Shown here: piece after piece, positions 6,045-12,919 of the stretch
Layout: each line of letters opens with the position of its first letter
Position numbering within the stretch: position 1 is the stretch's first letter
Assembly: GCA_902791885.1 (NCBI GenBank)
Contig: CADAXO010000095.1
Coordinates: 1-12,919 of the forward strand
Direction: 5' to 3'
DNA length: 12,919 nt
Origin: Oscillospiraceae bacterium
GTDB lineage: Bacteria; Bacillota_A; Clostridia; Saccharofermentanales; Saccharofermentanaceae
Position numbers and translations under genes: made by a program
Notes under the pieces: generated by a model
Told to the model about the DNA's origin: nothing
The model's input: the letters and a program-made list of their open reading frames with translations, nothing else
Database searches by the model: none

Positions 6045-6652
6045 ATGACTGAGCAAATGAGACAGGCAATGAAAGAAAGGCACACCGTAAGGCAGTTTGA
6101 CGGGACGCCTTTGACTGATTCCGAGAAAAGTATTCTGACATCTAAAATAGACGAACTGAACAAGCGATTTGACCTTACTATCGCATTAATTGAAAGCGAG
6201 AAGACTCCAATAAGCTTTCTTGGTAAAACTCTACTTGGAGGAGACGGAGTTTATTCCTACTTTGCTCTTGCCGCTGAAGACCGAATGGTCTTAACACCTG
6301 GTGGATTGGCGGAACCTTTAACAGAAATGCAGTTAAAGGATTTGTCAGCGGCAAAAAGATCGTAAGCATCATTGCTGTCGGACACGGCAAGACACAGGGA
6401 GTTCAGCATAAAAGCAAGTCCAAAGATCAAGTCAGCAGTTACGAGGGCGAAGCACCGGAGTGGTTTATCAATGGAATCGAAGCGGCGCTTCTGGCACCAA
6501 CTGCGCTTAACAAGCAAAATTTCACCATCACAGGAAAAGGCAATAAAGTCAGTCTTACATATAAGAGCGGGCCCTTGTCCGGAATAGACAAGGGCATTGT
6601 GAAGCATCATTTCGAGCTGGGTGCCGGTAAAGAAAACTTCGAGTGGACTTAA
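6045..6652 (+). pseudogene. Nitroreductase-like gene (PF14512 type) broken by internal deletion/frameshift
   Basis: The start at 6045 has AAGGAG 7 bases before it. The first segment encodes MTEQMRQAMKERHTVRQFDG and continues to YSYFALAAEDR near 6285; the original frame then runs into a stop at 6363-6365. From 6287 a different frame continues the same family: GLNTWWIGGTFNRNAV, then GKKIVSIIAVGHGKTQG, then EGEAPEWFINGIEAALLAPTALNKQNFTI, and ends with GKENFEWT at 6652. Between the parts, about 20-25 residues are missing (the YCGADLMLYAQ-like helix expected before GLNTWW). FMN-binding nitroreductases of this family are about 225 residues; about 200 remain across two frames. Both ends are well conserved, which suggests recent inactivation. 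The call rests on motif recall for the family rather than an alignment. Confidence 0.82.
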
Positions 6653-6680
6653 CGAGACAGTTTTCAGCAGAAGTGAATCA

Positions 6681-7400
6681 TTAACCCGTTGCTAACACAC
6701 CGGTCATTGCCAGAACAAACGGAATTGCGTCTAGCAACAGGTGCTGAATGTAGGAAGTCAGTATGTTTTTGGACTTCAGATAATTGTACATACAGAAGAA
6801 CGTTGCGGCTCCCTGATTAATCAGGATCTGAGACCAGTTATAATCATATGCGGTAACGTGAACAAGAGCGAAGCACAGAAGCATTATCACCGTTGCTGCC
6901 ACAACAGAGAGTGTACGCTTATGGGTCAGCTTATACATTAGGATCAAAACAACCAGGAAGATCAGCAGTTTATATAATTCTTCACCAAAGAGCTGCACGA
7001 TTATCAGAATCCAGAAAGTTGAGTCCATCTCAGCATCCATAACGGAATTAGCTGTCGGCGTCACATGGAACACAAGATTTCGTATAATTCCGATAGCAAA
7101 GACGAATACATATTGAAGGAACAGCGTCACCAGAATACGCACGAAGTCCTTTGCTTTAAACTTCTTAACGATCAGGGACATCTTGCCGCGAGCTACAATG
7201 AGATAAGCTGTCAACGGAACCGCACAGAATACTATGGGACCAAGATACCAAGGATAATCAAACTCCAGTAAAATCGACAACGACATGTATATAACCGCTG
7301 CCGCTAACACCAATATTCCCCAAGCAGCTATCTTCGGATTCTCATTATAAAACGGAAAATCCGGATCGATCTTTTTTGTTTTGATTTCTGCGTTACTCAT
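6681..7400 (-). CDS. CPBP (Abi/CAAX) family intramembrane metalloprotease
   Basis: This 239-residue membrane protein has about six to eight hydrophobic helices and the three CPBP motifs. E140-E141 lie in GEELYK, where the usual EExxxR arginine is replaced by a nearby lysine. F177-x3-H181 and H220-x3-D224 follow. These residues place a metal site inside the membrane, as in Rce1-type proteases. In Firmicutes such proteins often give bacteriocin self-immunity, mature peptides or act in signalling. The ATG at 7400 is preferred to a TTG at 7415 because GGGGAGG sits 6 bases before the ATG. It is the last gene of a four-gene operon, 21 bases after the ABC ATPase stop, so its job is likely linked to what the transporter and peptidase handle. 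Its 3' end faces the broken nitroreductase gene; no clear terminator is seen in the 28-base gap. Confidence 0.82.
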   Translation of the reverse strand: MSNAEIKTKKIDPDFPFYNENPKIAAWGILVLAAAVIYMSLSILLEFDYPWYLGPIVFCAVPLTAYLIVARGKMSLIVKKFKAKDFVRILVTLFLQYVFVFAIGIIRNLVFHVTPTANSVMDAEMDSTFWILIIVQLFGEELYKLLIFLVVLILMYKLTHKRTLSVVAATVIMLLCFALVHVTAYDYNWSQILINQGAATFFCMYNYLKSKNILTSYIQHLLLDAIPFVLAMTGVLATG

Positions 7401-7421
7401 ACTTGGCCTCCCCAAAAAACA

Positions 7422-8108
7422 TCAATGCTTGCCGCTGTCTACGATCTTACCGCTGTCGATAACGACAGTTCTGGTACCGTATGTGGCAGTCTCATCGGAG
7501 TGCGTTACCTGAAGGATTGTCATGCCCTTTTCGACGTTGAGACGCTTGAAAAGGTCCATGATCTCCCCCGTTGACTTGGAGTCGAGGTTACCTGTAGGCT
7601 CGTCTGCAAGGATTACCTTTGGGCTTCCGAGGAGTGCTCTTGCAATGGCTACTCTTTGCTGCTGACCTCCGGATAATGTCGCGGGCATTGCTTTTCGCTT
7701 TGCTGTAAGGCCTGTTATCTCCAGTATCTCATCGAGGTCCTTTTGGAGGTCTGCCCTCTTCTTGCCGTTAACCGTCGAAGGAAGCAGGATGTTGTCTTCC
7801 ACGTTAAGATTCATGATGAGGTTATAGAACTGGAAGATAAATCCGACATTATCGATACGAAGCTTCGACAGCTCCGTGTCGTTCAATGAACCGATATTCT
7901 TGCCGCACAGGCTGATGTTGCCGTCGAAAGTCCTGTCGAGGCCGCCGATCAGGTAAAGGAGCGTGGACTTACCGGAGCCGGATGCTCCCATCAAAGATAC
8001 GAACTCCCCCTCTTCCACATCGAACGATGCATTGCTTAACACCTGATTAAGGCTGGTGTCCTTGCCGAATGTCTTACTTACGTTTTTTACTTCGATTATC
8101 TTTTCCAT
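7422..8108 (-). CDS. ABC transporter ATPase, LolD/MacB/YbbA type
   Basis: This 228-residue nucleotide-binding protein is complete: Walker A GASGSGKST (41-49), Q-loop glutamine 93, signature LSGGQ (145-149), Walker B VILADE with the catalytic glutamate at 170, the D-loop NLDSKST and switch histidine 203. Length and motif context (ADEPTGNLD) match ATPases that power FtsX-type permeases, so it should drive the permease encoded just upstream. The start at 8108 has AAGGAG 6 bases before it, lying within the 13-base gap after the permease stop. That arrangement favours coupled translation and a fixed stoichiometry. There is nothing unusual in the catalytic residues, so it should be active. Confidence 0.95.
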   Translation of the reverse strand: MEKIIEVKNVSKTFGKDTSLNQVLSNASFDVEEGEFVSLMGASGSGKSTLLYLIGGLDRTFDGNISLCGKNIGSLNDTELSKLRIDNVGFIFQFYNLIMNLNVEDNILLPSTVNGKKRADLQKDLDEILEITGLTAKRKAMPATLSGGQQQRVAIARALLGSPKVILADEPTGNLDSKSTGEIMDLFKRLNVEKGMTILQVTHSDETATYGTRTVVIDSGKIVDSGKH

Positions 8109-8121
8109 ATATTGCTCCTTA

Positions 8122-10575
8122 TTAATCGCACTTGATCTGCTCGGATATCTTCATCTTCTTAAGGCTTCTGATCGGGAACAGTACCGTCAAAGCGAAAAGC
8201 ACTATCATACCCAGCCACAACAGAAGCGTGTAAAGCGGGTTGTACTCGATATTAAGATATAACGTCTTGGAATTTGCCAAAGCATCCCTGATGACCAACA
8301 CCAGCAGCGAACCGGTAAGAAGTCCGAGCGTTCCCGATATAAGGGCTGAAAGCAGAGACTCGCGGAAGAGAATGCTTATGAGCGTATTCCTCGTCATCGC
8401 AGTAGAGAGCATGACGGCACATTCCTTCTTCCTTCCCTCGAAGCCTATAAGCTGATTGCTGGCAATACCTATGGCTGTCATACCCAAAGCTACAGCGATG
8501 ATGCTCGTAAAGATAATGATACTGGTTCTGTTATCCTCTTCAGCCTTCGCACGTATCTCATCCGATGTCTGAACTTCTTCATAAAGACCAACACCATAAG
8601 TCTCGATCTTAGACACGATATCAGCAGGGTCATCACACCTTATAAGAAGTTGTGAAGGAGAGTTATGATAAATCTCAACAAAATCATCCAAAGAAGTGAT
8701 CAAAGTCACCTCGTCATTGTTCTTAACGAGACAATTAAACGTACCCGCTACAGTGAAAGACTTAACTATCGGGAATACGCTGTCGGGATTAACCGTCAGT
8801 GAGAGAGTATCTCCTTCGGCAATGCCGTTTCTTCTGGCCCATGTACTGTCAACGGCGATCATTCCGTCTGCAAGAGCAGGAACATCTGTGAATCCTCTGT
8901 ACATCTTAAAGCCTTCTTCAGGCATTCCGTATATTTGAGCTGTTACCTCATCACCCTGAACGAGCAAAGTATCCGAAGTTCCGTAAAGAAGCTCTGTTTC
9001 CGTAACTCCGTCCATACGTTCAGCGAACTCATAGTGTGCAGTATCAGAAGTCGTATCAACCACTACATCACAATCGTATTGATCAACTCCCAAAGAACCC
9101 ATCATTGAAAGAGCAATTGAGAGTATTATTACGCACATAGCAGAAGATGAGACACTTAATATACCGCTTCCTACAGAGCTTTTTCGAGAGCCCGTCTCAA
9201 CGCTTGCCAGAGCCCAGCACTCGTTGTCGGCCTTGCGCATTCTCTTTGCCATGAATGTCGTGATTCCCTTTAAGATCAAAGGATACAGGAAAGCAACTGC
9301 CATAACGGTCGCTATAAGGCAGGCTGCTGCAGCAAACAAATCCGTCCTGAGAATAAAAGCGACTACGCCGAACACCGCAAAGACAAAGCCCAACACTATA
9401 GCGGTCTTGCTCATCTTATACTCGGTATCTCTGTTATCGAAAATGATATCTCTTATAGATACCTTCAACGCTTTGAACTGAGCCCTTAAAGGAATTACGC
9501 ACTCGATAACGATCGCACCCAGAATTACGCCGATAACAACTAACGGAGACAGTGACGGAACGATGTCATTGCTCATATCAGAAGATGAGATATAAATCTC
9601 ACTGATAACAGAATCTCTGAAGATCATATAAATGATCGTACCCGGAACGCTTCCGATAAGCGCATAGAACACATTCTCGAGAAGCAGGATCAGTCCTGTT
9701 GAGCGTGCACTTAATCCCAAGCTTCGAAGCGTACCTATATAGGACATTCTCTCAGAAACTATACGTTCGCAAAGCGATGCAGTAATGAAGATTACAAGAA
9801 GGAATGCGATGGCAAATATCATGAACATAAGTCCCATGAATTCCTTGGAACTTTCCATCATGGAATCAGTGGCAGTGAGCCTTACTACTGTTGCATCCGG
9901 GAAGATTTCCTTGAGCATATTTATAGCCTGAGTAACTTTAGAATCATCATGGATATTCAACATATGACCGGGTCTCAGGTAACGGCCGGCAAGAAGTATG
10001 TCGCCTGTATTCTCATTGACAATACAGGATCTGCCGCGTCTCATAACGTTCATGGTACCGGTAGGCACAATATTAACCACTTCAAGTTCGACGGGGTCGC
10101 CGTTCTTGTCATGAAGTGTGATCGTATCGCCTATATCACATTCATATGTATCCGCATAACCTTGGGTAACGATTACCTGTCCGTCACCGAGTTCAAGGCC
10201 GGTAGGAACAATATCCATAATACCGGCTTGAGTGATATCCACACTCGTTACTCTGACTCTGTCAACGTGTACGACATAATACTCACCGTCAACGTCATTG
10301 TATTTGAACTCGGTGAGTGTTCTGTAATCCATATAGTCGTATTCAGGAAAGTCAGAAGGGAGCGCACTTAAGTCGACATCATTTCCCTGAACCGAGATAT
10401 CTCCTTCACCCGCCATAACCTTAAAGGCTTCTACAAAAAAAACACTCTCGGTCTTTGCAATGTCGAAACAGAACAGAGCCGTCATGGAACATACGAATAT
10501 CGAGAATATAACGATCAATGATCTGAAAGGCTTGCCGATGATATTTCGAAGTGTAGTCTTAATTAATATACTCAT
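8122..10575 (-). CDS. FtsX-domain ABC permease, ten-helix YbbP-like architecture
   Basis: This 817-residue membrane protein is the partner of the ATPase that follows it. One helix lies near residues 18-38, then a large outside domain (about 40-245), three helices (about 246-268, 291-316, 343-363), two more near 391-410 and 412-436, one near 472-493, a second large outside domain (about 495-683), and three final helices (684-704, 740-765, 782-801). The FtsX coupling segments are visible as SYIGTLRSLGLSA and KKECAVMLSTAMTRN. Two outside domains and ten helices resemble E. coli YbbP (about 800 residues, paired with a 228-residue ATPase) more than four-helix MacB. Such transporters use ATP for mechanical work on substrates at the outer membrane face rather than simple import. 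The start at 10575 has GGAGG 10 bases upstream, within the 15-base gap after the M13 peptidase gene. The substrate is unknown. Confidence 0.92.
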   Translation of the reverse strand: MSILIKTTLRNIIGKPFRSLIVIFSIFVCSMTALFCFDIAKTESVFFVEAFKVMAGEGDISVQGNDVDLSALPSDFPEYDYMDYRTLTEFKYNDVDGEYYVVHVDRVRVTSVDITQAGIMDIVPTGLELGDGQVIVTQGYADTYECDIGDTITLHDKNGDPVELEVVNIVPTGTMNVMRRGRSCIVNENTGDILLAGRYLRPGHMLNIHDDSKVTQAINMLKEIFPDATVVRLTATDSMMESSKEFMGLMFMIFAIAFLLVIFITASLCERIVSERMSYIGTLRSLGLSARSTGLILLLENVFYALIGSVPGTIIYMIFRDSVISEIYISSSDMSNDIVPSLSPLVVIGVILGAIVIECVIPLRAQFKALKVSIRDIIFDNRDTEYKMSKTAIVLGFVFAVFGVVAFILRTDLFAAAACLIATVMAVAFLYPLILKGITTFMAKRMRKADNECWALASVETGSRKSSVGSGILSVSSSAMCVIILSIALSMMGSLGVDQYDCDVVVDTTSDTAHYEFAERMDGVTETELLYGTSDTLLVQGDEVTAQIYGMPEEGFKMYRGFTDVPALADGMIAVDSTWARRNGIAEGDTLSLTVNPDSVFPIVKSFTVAGTFNCLVKNNDEVTLITSLDDFVEIYHNSPSQLLIRCDDPADIVSKIETYGVGLYEEVQTSDEIRAKAEEDNRTSIIIFTSIIAVALGMTAIGIASNQLIGFEGRKKECAVMLSTAMTRNTLISILFRESLLSALISGTLGLLTGSLLVLVIRDALANSKTLYLNIEYNPLYTLLLWLGMIVLFALTVLFPIRSLKKMKISEQIKCD

Positions 10576-10590
10576 TATGACTTCACCTCC

Positions 10591-12585
10591 TTAATACCAT
10601 CTCGAGATACGGTTCCCGGGAGCGATGTACATACCGTCTCCCTCCTGAACATCGTATGTCTCATAGAATGCTTCAAGCGTCGAAAGCATCGCATTAACTC
10701 TTATCCAATACGGACTGTGAACGTCATTTGCAATCTGGCCGATGAGGACTTCATCAACAATCATTGCACACCATGATCTCGCATAAGACTCGAACATGAT
10801 CTGTCTTTGTTCATCAGTCTCGGGGATTCCGGCAATGGCTTCCAAACCGCCAAGATCAGCATAGTTTTCCCCGAGTGTCTGATCGCCGTCTATATGATAT
10901 ATACCGAAGATAACGAAATTATCCTCGAAGTATCTTACAGCCAGCTCATTTCTTTGTTCGAGTGTCTCAATATCTTCAGGAGCGATCCATGAGGGATTAT
11001 AAACACCGTTTGAATCATACTTAATACAGTTACTGTCGAATGCATGACCCATCTCATGTGCAATAGTGGCACCGAGATTACCTAAGCTGGCGTAGTAATC
11101 ATCATTAACATCGAATATCGGATCGATCGAAGAAGCAACTGTGATAATAATGGAGTTTAAATTAGGAACGTAACAGGCATTAACCTCATACATTCTCATC
11201 TCTATGAGTCTCCTGTCGACAGGTTCACTTAAATGAAGATTGATTAATCTTCTGTAAAAAGACTTAAAGCTTCTGTACAATGTGAAATAATCAGTATAAT
11301 CAAGGCTGTTAGTTAAGGACTGATCAAGCCTTTGAACATCCATACCGGTCACAACCAGCATATTATCCAGTTTATCAAGAAGTCCGTCTCTGGTTTCTTC
11401 CGTAAGCCAGTCTGCCTGCGTAATAAGGATCCTATACTGTTCCCTAATGTCTTCACACATATCCCTTAAAGCTTCATCATTCTCTTCAGAATAGAAACGT
11501 TCAACATAAAGAGGATCAAGTAAAATGCCGAACTCCTTTATTATCGCTGAACATGCATCCTCTTCAGGCGTATTATAGCTGACAGAAGAATAATCATGCA
11601 GTGCATCATAACCATAGTTAACGAACGAACCGTATGCCTGCATCAGTCTTCCTATAGTCCATGCCTTAAGAACAGGAAGATTATCTTCAGTGAGCATATC
11701 ATTTACTGTCTGAAGCTGCTCAGGAGATAATACGCCGAATTCATCAGTGTATGCAGTATCGATTCCCATCGCCGTAATGTAAGCATCAAGATCAACATTT
11801 GTAAGGATCTCATCAATCTGTTCTGCAGTATAAAGCTGAAAATATTGATCTTGATCATTCTCATACTGTTCAGAAGGTACGGCATTATATAGATCAAGTG
11901 CACAGTATGCAAGATCGGTACCGATACTTTCTGCCTCTTCCTCATCATATCCTATTGCCTGAAGATAATTACTTGCATCATCCCTTATCGAATCAAGAGG
12001 CGAATAGCTTTCTGACAAATCAGTGAGACTGGTGTCAAGAACATCTGTCAAAAGGCCAAAAGTCAGCACTGCATCATACTGACCGTGTAAATTAATTCCA
12101 ACGGAAAGATTGAGTGTATTAGGGATATCATATTCGGTTGAAACAGAAGCATCGAGAAGGAGAAATTCTTCTACAGACTCAGCATCATCGATCTCGTGAA
12201 ACAACTGATCGAGTTCTTCAGGAACTCCCGCATTCTCGAAATCATAATCAATATACAGATTATAAAGATGCTGAACGATATACTCCTCTGTTCCTGCCGC
12301 ATATCCGGAACCTTCTGCAACATCGGCGATCATCTGTTCTACTGCTTCTTCTACTGCCGAATCATCCATAGCATCAGCTGCTGTAACGTGACCGTATGCA
12401 AACTCGGCATCCGCAAGCGAATCACCGTTTACATAACGATAGAAATCATCCTGCGGTCTGACCGGACCTTCATCAACTGCAGAAGTCTCGACAGGTTCGG
12501 TCTGTGGAACATCAACAGCACCGGAACAGCCGGACAGAAGCAGCGCTGCCGCACAAAAAACGGTAAGCCCCTTCGCTCGCTTCAT
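10591..12585 (-). CDS. M13 family (neprilysin/PepO-like) zinc metallopeptidase lipoprotein
   Basis: This 664-residue protein begins with a lipoprotein signal ending in LLLSGC (Cys20) and a short Ser/Thr/Pro/Glu-rich linker, so it is anchored outside the membrane. The M13 N-terminal motif PQDDFYRYVNGDSL starts near residue 44. The catalytic domain has the substrate-binding NACYVPNLN motif, the zinc site HEMGH (510-514), GENYADLGG with the third ligand E573 and D577, HSPYWIRVN starting at H623, and the usual ending with an R-x-x-R/W-type tail (NRISRWY). All catalytic residues are present, so an active oligopeptidase that cuts peptides up to about 40 residues is expected. The protein is unusually acidic. 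The ATG at 12585 has GGGGAGGG 7 bases upstream. It is the first gene of the operon with an ABC permease, an ATPase and a CPBP protease, which suggests peptide degradation or maturation at the cell surface. Confidence 0.93.
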   Translation of the reverse strand: MKRAKGLTVFCAAALLLSGCSGAVDVPQTEPVETSAVDEGPVRPQDDFYRYVNGDSLADAEFAYGHVTAADAMDDSAVEEAVEQMIADVAEGSGYAAGTEEYIVQHLYNLYIDYDFENAGVPEELDQLFHEIDDAESVEEFLLLDASVSTEYDIPNTLNLSVGINLHGQYDAVLTFGLLTDVLDTSLTDLSESYSPLDSIRDDASNYLQAIGYDEEEAESIGTDLAYCALDLYNAVPSEQYENDQDQYFQLYTAEQIDEILTNVDLDAYITAMGIDTAYTDEFGVLSPEQLQTVNDMLTEDNLPVLKAWTIGRLMQAYGSFVNYGYDALHDYSSVSYNTPEEDACSAIIKEFGILLDPLYVERFYSEENDEALRDMCEDIREQYRILITQADWLTEETRDGLLDKLDNMLVVTGMDVQRLDQSLTNSLDYTDYFTLYRSFKSFYRRLINLHLSEPVDRRLIEMRMYEVNACYVPNLNSIIITVASSIDPIFDVNDDYYASLGNLGATIAHEMGHAFDSNCIKYDSNGVYNPSWIAPEDIETLEQRNELAVRYFEDNFVIFGIYHIDGDQTLGENYADLGGLEAIAGIPETDEQRQIMFESYARSWCAMIVDEVLIGQIANDVHSPYWIRVNAMLSTLEAFYETYDVQEGDGMYIAPGNRISRWY

Positions 12586-12692
12586 GAATAACCCTCCCCA
12601 GGTTAAAAATCATTGATAATTCAATATAGCAAATAAATATGCAAAAACATAGAGTTTTCATGCAGATGCCACAGTTGAGTTTGACACATGGT
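12586..12692 (-). promoter_or_regulatory. Leader and presumed promoter region of the peptidase operon
   Basis: An AT-rich stretch at about 12603-12655 precedes the strong ribosome site of the M13 gene and must hold the operon promoter, since the tRNA transcript is terminated upstream. TATATT (12628-12623, minus) is a possible -10, but no good -35 sits 16-18 bases before it. I therefore mark only the region, not exact boxes. Confidence 0.35.
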
Positions 12693-12738
12693 GCGGTGGT
12701 ACGTACAGATTTGACTGCACCCGTTGAATACCACCCGC
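12693..12738. repeat. Inverted repeat GCGGTGGTA / TACCACCCGC
   Basis: Nine- to ten-base arms with one bulged base are separated by 27 bases. It lies between the tRNA terminator and the start of the peptidase operon, in 200 bases of otherwise gene-free DNA. A competing shorter pair, GGTGC/GCACC (12690-12694 and 12717-12721), overlaps it. It could be a leader structure, an operator or chance; no poly-T follows. Confidence 0.4.
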
Positions 12739-12787
12739 TCTTCCCCGGTTTTGCACATATAGAAGGGTTACCTTAGACCTATATAAC

Positions 12788-12816
12788 AAAAAAACGGCCG
12801 GAACACTCCGACCGTT
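12788..12816 (-). terminator. Intrinsic terminator of the tRNA-Val gene
   Basis: On the minus strand AACGGTCGGA pairs with TCCGGCCGTT (one G-U pair) around a four-base GTGT loop, and the hairpin runs into seven T residues. It begins 5 bases after the encoded CCA end of the tRNA, so it ends the tRNA transcript and insulates the peptidase operon from tRNA read-through. Confidence 0.92.
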
Positions 12817-12821
12817 ACCTT

Positions 12822-12898
12822 TGGTGGATGCTACAGGACTCGAACCTGTGACCCCCTGCACGTCAAGCAGGTACTCTAGCCAGCTGAGCTAAGCATCC
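12822..12898 (-). tRNA. tRNA-Val (anticodon GAC) with encoded CCA
   Basis: On the minus strand the acceptor stem GGATGCT/AGCATCC is perfect, followed by discriminator A and an encoded CCA (12824-12822). The D-arm begins GCTCAGCTGGCTAGAG. The anticodon stem CCTGC/GCAGG holds the loop TTGACGT with anticodon GAC at 12864-12862, reading GUC/GUU valine codons. The T-arm is ACAGG-TTCGAGT-CCTGT. Everything expected for a functional 77-base tRNA is present. Confidence 0.96.
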
Positions 12899-12919
12899 TC
12901 AGCCCGAAAATCTTATCAT

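Noticed and set aside
7401..7415. TTG start for the CPBP protease at 7415
   Set aside because: The five extra codons are made of the Shine-Dalgarno sequence GGGGAGG that serves the ATG at 7400.
9949..10371. Plus-strand open frame of 140 codons
   Set aside because: It is antisense to the FtsX-type permease, with no domain or ribosome site.
12196..12591. Plus-strand open frame of 131 codons
   Set aside because: It is antisense to the start of the M13 peptidase; the cysteine-rich hydrophobic translation is a shadow.
12658..12861. Minus-strand open frame of 67 codons starting MQGVTGSSPVAST
   Set aside because: It starts inside the tRNA-Val gene and crosses the terminator. This peptide start is a well-known artefact of reading through tRNA T-arm sequence.
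12822..12898. tRNA-Val 3' end as an integration site for an island containing the peptidase operon
   Set aside because: No integrase, excisionase or repeated tRNA 3' fragment was found on the low-coordinate side, and the terminator next to the tRNA is intact.
1..12919. CRISPR arrays, insertion sequences or phage genes
   Set aside because: No regularly spaced repeats, transposase or phage-type proteins were seen in any frame.

Overview
The window looks like a chromosomal segment of a low-to-moderate GC member of the Clostridia. A Lachnospiraceae or related gut/rumen lineage is a reasonable guess. The pointers are strong GGAGG-type ribosome sites, very tight gene packing, FliB-like and PF14512-type nitroreductase families, lipoproteins with Firmicutes-style signals, and a tRNA gene with an encoded CCA end. 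The assignment is inference from gene content, not from a marker gene.

Left block (1-3986). A divergent pair sits around a 129-base control region. To the left, on the minus strand, is an MMPL/RND-superfamily exporter that runs off the window edge. To the right is a TetR-family repressor, followed with overlapping ends by a stand-alone NAD(P)H-hydrate epimerase (NnrE) domain and a FliB-like cysteine-cluster protein. The control region holds three TGACC-N3-(A/G)GTCA palindromes plus one half site. Two of the palindromes supply the TTGACC -35 hexamers of the two divergent promoters, and the tetR promoter appears to give a leaderless mRNA.

Middle block (3983-6652). A small minus-strand lipoprotein of unknown role lies tail-to-tail with the FliB-like gene. 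Divergent from it are a metallo-beta-lactamase-fold hydrolase and a small protein that resembles WapI-type immunity proteins. Two decayed genes follow. A cytidine deaminase has lost its centre by an internal deletion, and a nitroreductase-like gene has a smaller internal deletion with a frameshift. Both keep recognisable starts, ribosome sites and C-termini.

Right block (6681-12585, minus strand). This is a compact four-gene operon, read from high to low coordinates: an M13 (neprilysin/PepO-like) zinc peptidase lipoprotein, a ten-helix FtsX/YbbP-type ABC permease with two large outside domains, its ATPase, and a CPBP (Abi/CAAX) intramembrane protease. Gaps are only 13-21 bases. The combination of an outside peptidase, a mechanotransmission-type ABC pair and an intramembrane protease suggests an envelope peptide-handling, export or self-protection system. 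It is the best candidate here for an undescribed functional unit. Upstream, on the same strand, are a tRNA-Val(GAC) gene and its clear intrinsic terminator, with a bulged inverted repeat between terminator and operon.
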